Assembly: GCA_040768665.1 (NCBI GenBank)
Contig: JAXGMN010000054.1
Coordinates: forward strand, 19,843 to 83,842
From: JABWBD01 sp040768665
GTDB lineage: Bacteria; Planctomycetota; Planctomycetia; Pirellulales; Thermoguttaceae
Direction: 5' to 3'
Length of the DNA stretch: 64,000 nt
The notes beneath the pieces were generated by a model. That model was not told the DNA's origin, did not search any database, and was given only the letters and a program-made list of their open reading frames with translations. Within the stretch, counting starts at the first letter, position 1, and every line of letters begins with the position of its first letter. Positions 7,453 to 15,518 of the stretch are shown in pieces. The translations under genes were made by a program, and so were the position numbers.

Positions 7453-10452
7453 CTATTGCCTTCCCCCGACACAATACAGGTTTTCTTTGCCTCGCAGGAA
7501 CATGGCGTCGCCGACGACTGCCGGCGTTGCCATTGCTTCTTCGCCCAATTCTGACTCAGCGAGGGAGACGAACGCCCCGGATGCCCGGAAGACGTGCAGC
7601 GTGCCGCCGTTGTCCATAGCGTAGATGCGGCCGTCCGCGGCGATCGGTGACGGATAGAACGACTGGTCGAACTCATGGGTCCATAGCTTTCGCCCCGTGC
7701 CGATTGCATAGCAGTTCACCACGCCGGACGAATCTGCGGTGAAAACGAAGTCCTCGGTCGCCAGCGGGCTTGCGACGTCCGGAAGGTCGTCTTCGCCGCT
7801 CCAAGCGACCGTGCCCGTGGCCAGGGAGATCGCCGAAAGCTCGGCCTGCTCGTTGGCCACGATCAAGGTGCCTTTCGCATAGGCCGGCGACGGCGCCACT
7901 TCGCCGCCGAGGCATTTCGTGGAGACAATCACCTCGCCCGTGTTCACGTCGTAGGCGGTCGCCGTTGGGTTTTCAGCAAGCACGACCATCTCGCGGTCGC
8001 CGGAGACGACGAGGATGGGCGACGCCCACGACTCCCTCAGCTTTCGCTGCTTCTGCCAGACCATTTTGCCGGTGGCGGTGTCGAGGGCGTAAAGGACTGC
8101 GCTTCGGCTGTCGTCCATCTGCACGAACAGATGCTTATAGGCAATCAGAGACGAGGCGTAGCCGTAGCTGTTCTTCGGAACGCCCAGCGAGCGGGTCCAC
8201 GCAATCGCGCCGTTCATGTCGACCGCGATGAGTTCTCCGGTCGAGAAGATCGCAAAGAAGTGCTTCCCATCAGTCGCCCCGGTCGAAGCCGCATGGCCGT
8301 ATTCCTCGGACACCTTGGGTAGATTGGCCGGCTGGCTGGCCGTCTGACGCCAAAGCATCTCGCCGTTCGCCGCGTCGAAACAGTAGATTTCGCGAGCGTC
8401 GTCATCGGCCCCGGTCAGGAACACTCGGCCTTCCCACACGACGGGTGAACTCGCGCCCGGTCTGGGGATGGGCGCCTTCCAACGCAGATTCTTGCCAGTC
8501 GCGGCATCGAACTCGATCGCCGGCGTGGCATGGTAGGCGATGCCCTGGCCGAACGGTCCGCGCAAGTTCGGCCAGTTTTTCATGATCGCGTCCTGCAACG
8601 GCGTGGGCGTGACGGCCGCTTGCGCCGGCATGACAGCCTTGTCCGGACGCTTGGGTCCGTTGGCCGGGAGAGTTGCCGCGATGCCGCCGTCCGCGGAGTC
8701 CGGTGGCCGATCGCCCTTGTCGCAGAGCGCCCAGAGGCGGTGGCCGATCACGGCATACACCACCCCGTTGGCAACACAATGACTGCTGTAGAGCGTGTTG
8801 TCTTTGCTGCGGATCCCGGGGAGCAATTGGAACGCCTTGCTTGCCGACAGGATGGTCTTTCCAAGAAAGACTTTCCCATCCGCCACCAACGGCGAACTGA
8901 AGCACGTCGCGCCTTTTCGAGGCGAATGCGTCCAATAGCAGCGGCCGCTGTCCGCATCGAGGCAGTGGATGGTGTACGCGGCGTCCGCTACGAAGACCAA
9001 ACCGTTTGCCACCGCCACGGTGGAGACGCTCTGGTTCAGGTCGTTGTAGGACCAGATTTTGCCGTTCTCCGTGAGGTCGCCGGTCTTGGTTGCGTCGATC
9101 GCCACGAGGCTTCCCTTGCTGTCTCTTCCGCCGTGATTCGGATCGCCGCCGATCGCCACGTAGACGCGATTATTCCAGAAAACCGGCGTGCCGATGATGG
9201 CACACGGATGTCCACGGCCATCTCCCTTGATTTCCCGCGGGTAGAAGGGGAGCTTCTTGTACTCCGCCGGAATACAATCGCACCACCATATCTTCTTCAG
9301 CAGCGGGACGTCGGGCACGGTTGCCGTCGGAACCGTGTCGACGGGCGTCGTGGCCGGCACTTTTTGCGAGAAGCGAAATTCCAGAGGAAGAGCAGGCTTG
9401 GGCAGACCGGAAAGAAGGTCGACGGAAAGGGCGTACTGCGGCGCCGTTAGCCCGCCGGTGTCCTTTCCTTCGACGTCGATGAAATACACGATGGGACCGC
9501 GGAGGCTGGTCGTCATCCAACGGTCCGGCGCGACCGGTTCTGCCGGATCAACCGTCTCGAAGGCGTAACAGACGCCGTCTCCCGTGGCGAACAGGATTTG
9601 AGGTCGCCCGTTCACCGTGCCAAGCGATGGAGACGTGTACTGCCCGCGGTAGAGTTGCTCTCCGATCTGCTCGTCGTCGCGCGCGACCAGTTGTCCCGTC
9701 ATCTTGTGGAATACGACCAGGCTGGGCGTCAAGGGACTGTATGGTATTCTCCCCGGAACCCAGGAGCGTCCGTTGCCGGTGCAGACGTAGACATAGTCTC
9801 CGTGCACCAGGACCGAGGAACTTGTCGTATGGTGGTAATACGCCTTCAGCTTCTCGAGCATGTCGTACCGCCAAACGATGCTTGTCGCGGAACGCTCTTC
9901 GACGGCAGCTTTGTCGGTGGCTGCGAACTGCGATGTCTCCTCTCCTTCACGAGGACTGCTTCGGCCCAGAAGCACGTTCAGATCGATGCACATGGCTTCC
10001 TGATAGGGGCTTACAAAGTAGAGCCGATCGCCTTCGACCGTCGGGGTTGAACTGATCGCCCAGTTTTCCAGATTCTCGCGATCAGGCTTGGGGCAGATAA
10101 AGGCGCCGAGGTGACGTCCGGTCTGTTCGTCGAGACACAGGAAACAGGCGTCCCTTCCATTTCCCCACGTTGTGCCAATAAACACCCTGCCCTGGCTCAC
10201 CACGGGGCTGCCGGTGGTGAGACGTCCGAGGTCGGCAACCCACTTGACATTCTTCGTCGACTGCAGATCCACGTCACCGGCCTCGTTCTCGACGCCGCAA
10301 TCCGTCCAGTCTGGCAGGCGCTGATCGCACTGGGCGGCCATGTTCCGTGAGGGTTGCCCACACCACTGGGGCCAATCGTTGGCGCGGACCAGCGCTGCAA
10401 AAACCGCAAGAAGCAGGCCGGCGCATAGGATATTGATTCTCCGGCACGTCAT
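7453..10452 (-). CDS. secreted double PQQ-type beta-propeller protein
   Basis: A 999-aa exported protein with a signal peptide (about residues 1-24, ending ALVRA) followed by NDWPQWCGQPSRN, a variant of the DWPQWRGP opening typical of planctomycete PQQ-like propellers. There are two propeller halves, about residues 30-610 and 660-990, each with repeated GxVxWxxxL-type blades such as GEMLWRQTA, GKMVWQKQR, GTVAWSGED and GRKLWTHEF. The family resembles BamB/quinoprotein folds, but planctomycete members usually lack proven PQQ binding. A periplasmic role in binding or scaffolding is plausible. It is twice the length of the paralogue at 38833-40185. Confidence 0.8.
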   Translation of the reverse strand: MTCRRINILCAGLLLAVFAALVRANDWPQWCGQPSRNMAAQCDQRLPDWTDCGVENEAGDVDLQSTKNVKWVADLGRLTTGSPVVSQGRVFIGTTWGNGRDACFLCLDEQTGRHLGAFICPKPDRENLENWAISSTPTVEGDRLYFVSPYQEAMCIDLNVLLGRSSPREGEETSQFAATDKAAVEERSATSIVWRYDMLEKLKAYYHHTTSSSVLVHGDYVYVCTGNGRSWVPGRIPYSPLTPSLVVFHKMTGQLVARDDEQIGEQLYRGQYTSPSLGTVNGRPQILFATGDGVCYAFETVDPAEPVAPDRWMTTSLRGPIVYFIDVEGKDTGGLTAPQYALSVDLLSGLPKPALPLEFRFSQKVPATTPVDTVPTATVPDVPLLKKIWWCDCIPAEYKKLPFYPREIKGDGRGHPCAIIGTPVFWNNRVYVAIGGDPNHGGRDSKGSLVAIDATKTGDLTENGKIWSYNDLNQSVSTVAVANGLVFVADAAYTIHCLDADSGRCYWTHSPRKGATCFSSPLVADGKVFLGKTILSASKAFQLLPGIRSKDNTLYSSHCVANGVVYAVIGHRLWALCDKGDRPPDSADGGIAATLPANGPKRPDKAVMPAQAAVTPTPLQDAIMKNWPNLRGPFGQGIAYHATPAIEFDAATGKNLRWKAPIPRPGASSPVVWEGRVFLTGADDDAREIYCFDAANGEMLWRQTASQPANLPKVSEEYGHAASTGATDGKHFFAIFSTGELIAVDMNGAIAWTRSLGVPKNSYGYASSLIAYKHLFVQMDDSRSAVLYALDTATGKMVWQKQRKLRESWASPILVVSGDREMVVLAENPTATAYDVNTGEVIVSTKCLGGEVAPSPAYAKGTLIVANEQAELSAISLATGTVAWSGEDDLPDVASPLATEDFVFTADSSGVVNCYAIGTGRKLWTHEFDQSFYPSPIAADGRIYAMDNGGTLHVFRASGAFVSLAESELGEEAMATPAVVGDAMFLRGKENLYCVGGRQ

Positions 10453-10736
10453 CGTCTTGCTCCTGGTTTCAATCGTTGTTTACCATCCGCCGTCGATGTT
10501 CATAGCTCGCGTGCCGCTTCGTGTAGTTCTCGGCCTGCTGGCGGTTCGGCAGTGCTGTGACGGGATCGGAATAACGCCCAGTCTAGTGGATTTCCAAGCG
10601 CAATGGTACGGGGCAAAGCGTTCCTCCGGCTCGACGGGCGTATGGGGGGCGTAGCGGGCGAAGCAGCGGAAGAAGAGCCGGCAGGCATCGACCGCCGTAC
10701 GAATCTCCCGCGCGGCCTCGCGCGTCAGCGCTTCCG

Positions 10737-11480
10737 TCAGATTTCCGCGCGTTCGCGGCGGCGGTATTCGTCGAGCATCGCCGCCGTTGCGGTCGCGCCG
10801 CACCGGGTGGCGCCCAGATCGCGGACCTTGATCAGGCCGTCCAGGTCGCGGACACCGCCAGCGGCTTTGATCTGCACATTCGGAGAACAGGCCGCCCGCA
10901 TCAGGGCGAGGTCCTGTTCGGTCGCGCCGCGGTAGTTGTAGCTGCCGTCGGCCTGCTTAACGAAGCCGTAGCCGGTCGAGGTCTTCACCCAGTCGGCGCC
11001 GGCTCGCTCGCAGATCTGGCAGAGGCGGCGTTTGAAGTCGTCGCCGGAGAGGTCCGCTCCGCCCTGGACGAGATAGTCGTTTTCAAAGATGACTTTGACC
11101 TTGGCGCCGTGCCGGTGCGCCTCGTTGCAGACGGCCGTCACGTCGCGTTCGACATAGTCCCAGTCGCCGCTGAGGGCCTTGCCGATATTGATGACCATGT
11201 CGATCTCGGCGGCGCCATCGCGGCAGGCCAGTTCGGTCTCGTAGCGTTTGGATTCAGTGCACGAGTTACCGTGCGGAAAACCGATCACCGCGCCGACGAG
11301 GACGCCCGTGCCCCGGAGCAACTCCGCCGCCCGCAGGACCGCGTACGGTTTGATGCAGACCGATGCCACGCCGTACCGGGCGGCCAGCTTGCAGCCGTCT
11401 TCCAGTTCCTTATCCGTCATCGTCGGATGCAGCAGCGAGTGGTCGATCATCTTGGCAAGTTGCTCGTAGGTGTATTTCAT
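10737..11480 (-). CDS. deoC: deoxyribose-phosphate aldolase
   Basis: A 247-aa class I aldolase that splits 2-deoxyribose-5-phosphate into glyceraldehyde-3-phosphate and acetaldehyde in nucleoside catabolism. Lys166 in DWVKTSTGYG is the Schiff-base lysine, with Asp94 in EIDMVINIG and Lys205 in IKAAGGVR completing the catalytic set. The C-terminal GATRCGATATAAML stretch resembles the family ending. Length is normal. The ATG at 11480 starts the conserved MKYTYEQLAKMIDH. It stands alone without other deo genes. Because it yields acetaldehyde, it is sometimes linked to microcompartments; the BMC gene is 9 kb away, so any link is speculation. Confidence 0.92.
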   Translation of the reverse strand: MKYTYEQLAKMIDHSLLHPTMTDKELEDGCKLAARYGVASVCIKPYAVLRAAELLRGTGVLVGAVIGFPHGNSCTESKRYETELACRDGAAEIDMVINIGKALSGDWDYVERDVTAVCNEAHRHGAKVKVIFENDYLVQGGADLSGDDFKRRLCQICERAGADWVKTSTGYGFVKQADGSYNYRGATEQDLALMRAACSPNVQIKAAGGVRDLDGLIKVRDLGATRCGATATAAMLDEYRRRERAEI

Positions 11481-11668
11481 GGGCGGCCCCTGGCCGGAAT
11501 GGGGTTGATGGATTGTATGGATTGTGGCTCTTGACCAGTCGCGAACGCCATGGTACAGGGGCGTAGCCACCAGGTCAATCACCAGGATTGGAAGAGCCTG
11601 GATGATTGCCCACCGTTCGGCTACAATACCGATAGTGCAGACGGGTTGCCGCAGTGGGAGACTGAGCA

Positions 11669-12001
11669 GTGCAATTAGCTCTTGGAAGCGAAACGTTACC
11701 TCTATCGTTTGATGCAGATGGAGTGGTGCGCATCGGCGGAACGCGAGTGACTCTCGATACGATCGTTGCCGCCTTCCGTGACGGCCTGACCGCGGAGGAG
11801 ATGGTCCAACAGTATCCTTCGGTGGAACTTGGTGCAGTGTATACCGCGATCGGCTACTACCTCCGCCACCGGGAGGAAGTGGACGCGTACCTGGCCGCCA
11901 GGGAGCGGCAGGCAGACGACATTCGGCAGGAAACCGAAAAGCAGTTCAGTCCGGCGGGAGTGCGATCGCGGCTTCTCGCTCGCCGAAATCAGCAGGGATG
12001 A
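11669..12001 (+). CDS. DUF433 antitoxin-like protein
   Basis: A 110-aa protein of the DUF433 type. The core GGTRVTLDTIVAAFRDGLTAEEMVQQYP (split here as GGTRVTLDTIV then GLTAEEMVQQYP, about residues 23-50) is the winged-helix-like segment, followed by a basic C-terminal helix. DUF433 proteins are normally the first gene of a pair with a DUF5615 PIN-like toxin. Here the next gene, 6 bp downstream, begins as such a toxin but is cut short, so the antitoxin has lost a complete partner at this locus. Confidence 0.8.
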   Translation: MQLALGSETLPLSFDADGVVRIGGTRVTLDTIVAAFRDGLTAEEMVQQYPSVELGAVYTAIGYYLRHREEVDAYLAARERQADDIRQETEKQFSPAGVRSRLLARRNQQG

Positions 12002-12007
12002 ACCGCT

Positions 12008-12115
12008 ATGTTGCGACTACTGGCGGATGAGAACTTCAATCACGACATCCTGCGCGGTGTTCGCAGGCGGAACTCTGCCATCGACGTCGTCTCTGCCCAA
12101 GCTGTTGGGCGCGCG
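12008..12115 (+). pseudogene. truncated DUF5615 PIN-like toxin
   Basis: Starts MLRLLADENFNHDILRGVRR, the usual N-terminus of DUF5615 PIN-like nucleases with the first acidic pair (D, E), and stays recognisable through about VVSAQAVG. After about position 12110 the similarity stops. The remaining frame, to 12205, is the antisense of a different decayed gene. The normal family length is about 110-120 aa, so roughly two thirds, including the other catalytic aspartates, are missing. It should be inactive. Confidence 0.7.
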
Positions 12116-12363
12116 AACTGGACGACGGTCGAATCCAAGGGATCGTTGACCATCGGCGTGTTGGCGATCCAGAAATCCTTGCCGGTGCGCGGGTGCTGCC
12201 AGTAGCCGTGGCCGTCGATGGAATCGAGCACCCGGTTGCTCTGGACATGGGCGTAGCCGCAGTAACCGTCGTTATGGTCGGCCGTGGGTATATTGACACG
12301 GGCGCGGTAGCCGGGGTAAGTATAGGTGCAGTCACCAGAAATGGCGATTCGTTTACTGTAGTT
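12113..12363 (-). pseudogene. internal fragment of a secreted glycosidase-like protein
   Basis: On the minus strand one frame reads clearly as protein: CTYTYPGYRARVNIPTADH, then GYCGYAHVQSNRVLDSIDG and HGYWQHPRTGKDFWIANTP, then PMVNDPLDSTVVQFAR. The pattern resembles an interior part of large planctomycete GH-A-like secreted proteins, as far as I recall. There is no start and no end. It abuts the truncated DUF5615 toxin and the GH27 promoter, so it is a rearrangement scar. Confidence 0.55.
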
Positions 12364-12384
12364 CCCCGATTCCAGGAGCAGAAT

Positions 12385-13998
12385 ATGACCCGTCCCGTGG
12401 TTCGTCCAACATCACCGGTTGTCATGGTCGCGGCGATCCTGGGCATGCTTACGACAGCCGCCGCGCTATCTCGCGCGGGCGAACCGCCGCAAGCCACGAG
12501 CCAAGAGGATATCGTGCTCACGCCCAAGCCCGGGCCGGCGCCGCGGATCAACGGGCCGCGGCGGTTCGGCGTGCGTCCGGGACGCCCGTTTTTGTACCGC
12601 ATCCCGTGCACGGGCGAGCGGCCGATGTCATTTGCCGTGGCGGGCCTGCCGTCCGCGGTGCAACTCGACTCCGGCACGGGCATCCTTACCGGGACCGCGC
12701 CCGAAAAGCCGGGCGAGTATACCCTCACTCTCGAGGCCGAGAACTCGCACGGCAAAGCAACGCGGAAGTTCTCCATCGTCGTTGGCGATATGCTGGCGCT
12801 GACGCCGCCGATGGGATGGAATAGCTGGTACATCCATTTCAGCGGCATCAGTGAAAAGGCCATGCGAGCCGCGGCCGACGCGATGATCGATTCGGGCATG
12901 GCGGACGTCGGTTATATGTACGTGAACATCGACGACTGTTGGATGAAACGCCGCGACGACACTCCCTACCGCGAGGCCGACGGAACGATCCTCTGTAATG
13001 ATCGATTTCCCGATATCCAAGGGATGGTCGACTATATCCACGCCAAGGGCCTCCGCGCCGGGATCTACACCTCGCCGGGGCCGTGGACTTGCGGTCGATA
13101 TGTCGGCGCCCACGAGCATGAAGAACAGGACGCACGGACCTTCGCCGCATGGGGATTCGACTTCCTCAAGTACGACTGGTGCAGCTACCGCGAGATCTAT
13201 AACGAACGGATGAAGAAAGGCGGCAACGAGCTGCAGGAGAAGCAGCGGCCTTACCGGCAGATGGGAGACATCCTGAAGACGCTGGACCGCGACCTGGTGT
13301 TCAATCTCTGCCAGTACGGAATGAACGACGTCTGGACCTGGGGAGACAAGGTTGGCGGCCACTGTTGGCGGACGACCGGAGACGTGGGTTGGGCGAAGGA
13401 TACCAACCTGCCCGGCTTCTACAGCATCGGTCTGAGCAACGCTCAGCACTGGAAGCACGCGAAACCGGGGGCGTGGAACGACCCTGACTACCTGGTGATC
13501 GGCATGATCGGCAATCACGCCAAGTACGCCGCCCAACTCCGTGCCGGCGAGATCCCCAAGATCGAATTTCTGCCCACGCCGCTCACGCCCGACGAACAGT
13601 ACAGCTATATGAGCATGTGGTGCTTGATGGCGTCGCCGCTGTTCTTCTCGGGCGACATGGCGCAGCTCGATGCATTCACCCTGGGCGTTCTATGCAACCC
13701 GGAAGTGATCGAGGTCGATCAGGACGTGCTCGGAAAGCAGGGGGTTCCGGTTCGCCATACGGATACCGACCTCGTCCTCAGCAAGCCGATGGACGACGGC
13801 TCGCTGGCCGTCGGCCTGTTCAATCTCGGCGAGACGCGGCGGCCGATGACAGCCGCGTGGCAGGAGCTCGGCCTGGCAGGAAAACGGCGGGTCCGTGATC
13901 TCTGGCGGCAGAAGGACCTGGGATCGTTCGAGGACCGGTTCACCACACGCGTCAACCGTCATGGCGTCGCACTGCTGCGGCTGTATCCGGTCGAGTAG
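12385..13998 (+). CDS. GH27 alpha-galactosidase with N-terminal Ig-like domain
   Basis: A 537-aa exported enzyme predicted to remove terminal alpha-galactose. A signal-like hydrophobic stretch (about residues 11-30) is followed by a putative Ig (He_PIG-like) domain at about 57-133, then a GH27 barrel from TPPMGWNSW (140-148). Asp264 in KYDWC fits the nucleophile and Asp333 in RTTGDVGW the acid/base; YVNIDDCW (179-186) is another family signature. A C-terminal beta domain follows. The ATG at 12385 is chosen over the upstream frame because AGGAG lies about 6 bases before it. It is followed by a sugar porter gene on the same strand, which fits uptake of the released sugar. Confidence 0.88.
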   Translation: MTRPVVRPTSPVVMVAAILGMLTTAAALSRAGEPPQATSQEDIVLTPKPGPAPRINGPRRFGVRPGRPFLYRIPCTGERPMSFAVAGLPSAVQLDSGTGILTGTAPEKPGEYTLTLEAENSHGKATRKFSIVVGDMLALTPPMGWNSWYIHFSGISEKAMRAAADAMIDSGMADVGYMYVNIDDCWMKRRDDTPYREADGTILCNDRFPDIQGMVDYIHAKGLRAGIYTSPGPWTCGRYVGAHEHEEQDARTFAAWGFDFLKYDWCSYREIYNERMKKGGNELQEKQRPYRQMGDILKTLDRDLVFNLCQYGMNDVWTWGDKVGGHCWRTTGDVGWAKDTNLPGFYSIGLSNAQHWKHAKPGAWNDPDYLVIGMIGNHAKYAAQLRAGEIPKIEFLPTPLTPDEQYSYMSMWCLMASPLFFSGDMAQLDAFTLGVLCNPEVIEVDQDVLGKQGVPVRHTDTDLVLSKPMDDGSLAVGLFNLGETRRPMTAAWQELGLAGKRRVRDLWRQKDLGSFEDRFTTRVNRHGVALLRLYPVE

Positions 13999-14008
13999 GG
14001 GGATTTTC

Positions 14009-14063
14009 GTAGGGTGGATTTCAATCCACCCCGAATTCGCGGGCGGATTGAAATCCGCCCTAC
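14009..14063. repeat. GTAGGG(C/T)GGATTTCAATCC-type double hairpin
   Basis: GTAGGGTGGATTTCAATCCACCC and its near-complement GCGGGCGGATTGAAATCCGCCCTAC face each other across CGAATTC. Each half is also partly self-complementary. It is a classic extragenic palindrome placed 10 bases after the GH27 stop and 28 bases before the sugar porter start, so it may stabilise or attenuate a shared transcript. Confidence 0.8.
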
Positions 14064-14091
14064 GCTATCGCCCAGTATTGAAAGACTCGCC

Positions 14092-15498
14092 ATGAGCAAC
14101 GCCGACCTTTCGCCTCCACGCTATCGCATGAGCTTTCTGTGGCCGGTTTGTCTCGTGGCGGCCATGGGCGGCTTTCTGTTCGGCTACGACTGGGTGGTGA
14201 TCGGCGGCGCCAAGGCGTTTTATGAGCCGTACTTCGGCATTACGGATGCGCCTTTCTGGCAGGGCTTTGCCATGAGCACGGCCCTATTCGGCTGCATCGC
14301 GGGCGTGATGGTCGCCGGCGCGCTGACGGACCGGTTCGGACGCAAACGGCTGCTGATCCTGGCCGGATTGCTCTTCACCTGGTCCGCGATTTGGACGGCG
14401 CTGGCGGGCGAATTCCACGGGTTCAACGTCGCACGTTTCGTCGGCGGCGTGGGCATCGGGCTGGCGTCGAGCCTGTCGCCGATGTACCTGGCGGAGATCT
14501 CGCCCGCGGAAATGCGGGGACGGTTCGTCTCGATCAATCAGTTGACGATCGTGATTGGGATTCTCGCCGCACAGATTGTCAACCTGTGGATCGCGCAGCC
14601 GGTGGCGGAAACCGCCGCGGAGGCGATCCGGGAAACGTGGAACGGGCTGTACGGCTGGCGGTGGATGTTCGGGGCCGAGACCGTTCCGGCCGCGTTGTTT
14701 TTCCTCTTGATGTTCTTCATGCCGGAAAGCCCCCGATGGTTGGTCAAGAGCGGGCGAGAGGCCGAGGCCCGCCGTATTCTCGCTTCGGTCGGCGGCGAAG
14801 CGTATGCCGAGTACGAGGTAGCCGACATCCACGGGACCATCGCCGGCGATGCGGCCGCCCGCGCGACGCTGGCGGAGTTGTTCCAGCCGCGGTTGGTGCG
14901 GATTCTGGGGCTGGGCGTGTTCCTGGCTGTCCTGCAGCAGTGGTGCGGCATCAACGTGATTTTTAACTACGCCCAGGAAGTATTTCAGGCCGCGGGATAC
15001 GACGTGGGTGAACTGCTCTTTAGCATTGTGATCACGGGGATTGTCAACTTCGTCTTCACGTTTGTCGCGATCTTTACCGTCGATCGCTTCGGCCGCCGCC
15101 CATTGATGCTCGTCGGCGCCGGTGGGTTGGCGGGAATCTACGCCGTGCTGGGAGCGGGGTTCTACCTGCAGAGTTCGGGCGTCCATATGCTCATCCTGGT
15201 CGTTTCCGCGATCGCCTGCTACGCCATGTCGCTGGCGCCGATCACCTGGGTCGTGATCAGCGAACTGTTTCCCAACCGGGTCCGCGGCGCCGCGATGTCG
15301 ATCGCGGTGCTGGCGCTCTGGGTGGCATGCACCGTCCTGACTTTCACGTTCCCCACCTTGAATCGCACGCTGGGCGCCCACGGAGCGTTCTGGCTGTACG
15401 GTGCGATCTGCGTTGTGGGCTTCGTGGTGATCCTGGTGAGCCTGCCGGAGACGAAGGGGAAGTCGCTGGAGGAGATCGAGCGAGAGCTGGTCGACTGA
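14092..15498 (+). CDS. sugar porter (MFS) transporter
   Basis: A 468-aa inner-membrane protein of the major facilitator superfamily, sugar porter branch, with about 12 hydrophobic segments. Typical signatures are GGFLFGYDWVVIGGA in TM1, DRFGRKR in the first cytoplasmic loop, PESPRWLV at the end of TM6, DRFGRRP in the second repeat and PETKGKSLEEIE at the C-terminus. Probably a proton-driven hexose or pentose importer. The ATG at 14092 is used, because the upstream frame is only a translation of the palindromic repeat. It follows the alpha-galactosidase and is convergent with the GH2 gene, with only 20 bases between stops. Confidence 0.88.
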   Translation: MSNADLSPPRYRMSFLWPVCLVAAMGGFLFGYDWVVIGGAKAFYEPYFGITDAPFWQGFAMSTALFGCIAGVMVAGALTDRFGRKRLLILAGLLFTWSAIWTALAGEFHGFNVARFVGGVGIGLASSLSPMYLAEISPAEMRGRFVSINQLTIVIGILAAQIVNLWIAQPVAETAAEAIRETWNGLYGWRWMFGAETVPAALFFLLMFFMPESPRWLVKSGREAEARRILASVGGEAYAEYEVADIHGTIAGDAAARATLAELFQPRLVRILGLGVFLAVLQQWCGINVIFNYAQEVFQAAGYDVGELLFSIVITGIVNFVFTFVAIFTVDRFGRRPLMLVGAGGLAGIYAVLGAGFYLQSSGVHMLILVVSAIACYAMSLAPITWVVISELFPNRVRGAAMSIAVLALWVACTVLTFTFPTLNRTLGAHGAFWLYGAICVVGFVVILVSLPETKGKSLEEIERELVD

Positions 15499-15518
15499 AT
15501 GTCGAGTGGGCAATCCAC

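Noticed and set aside
10480..10803. Minus-strand ORF overlapping the deoC 3' end (starts MRRDRNGG)
   Set aside because: No ribosome site, overlaps deoC in another frame, arginine-rich shadow composition at its start. The middle reads slightly protein-like but not enough to call.
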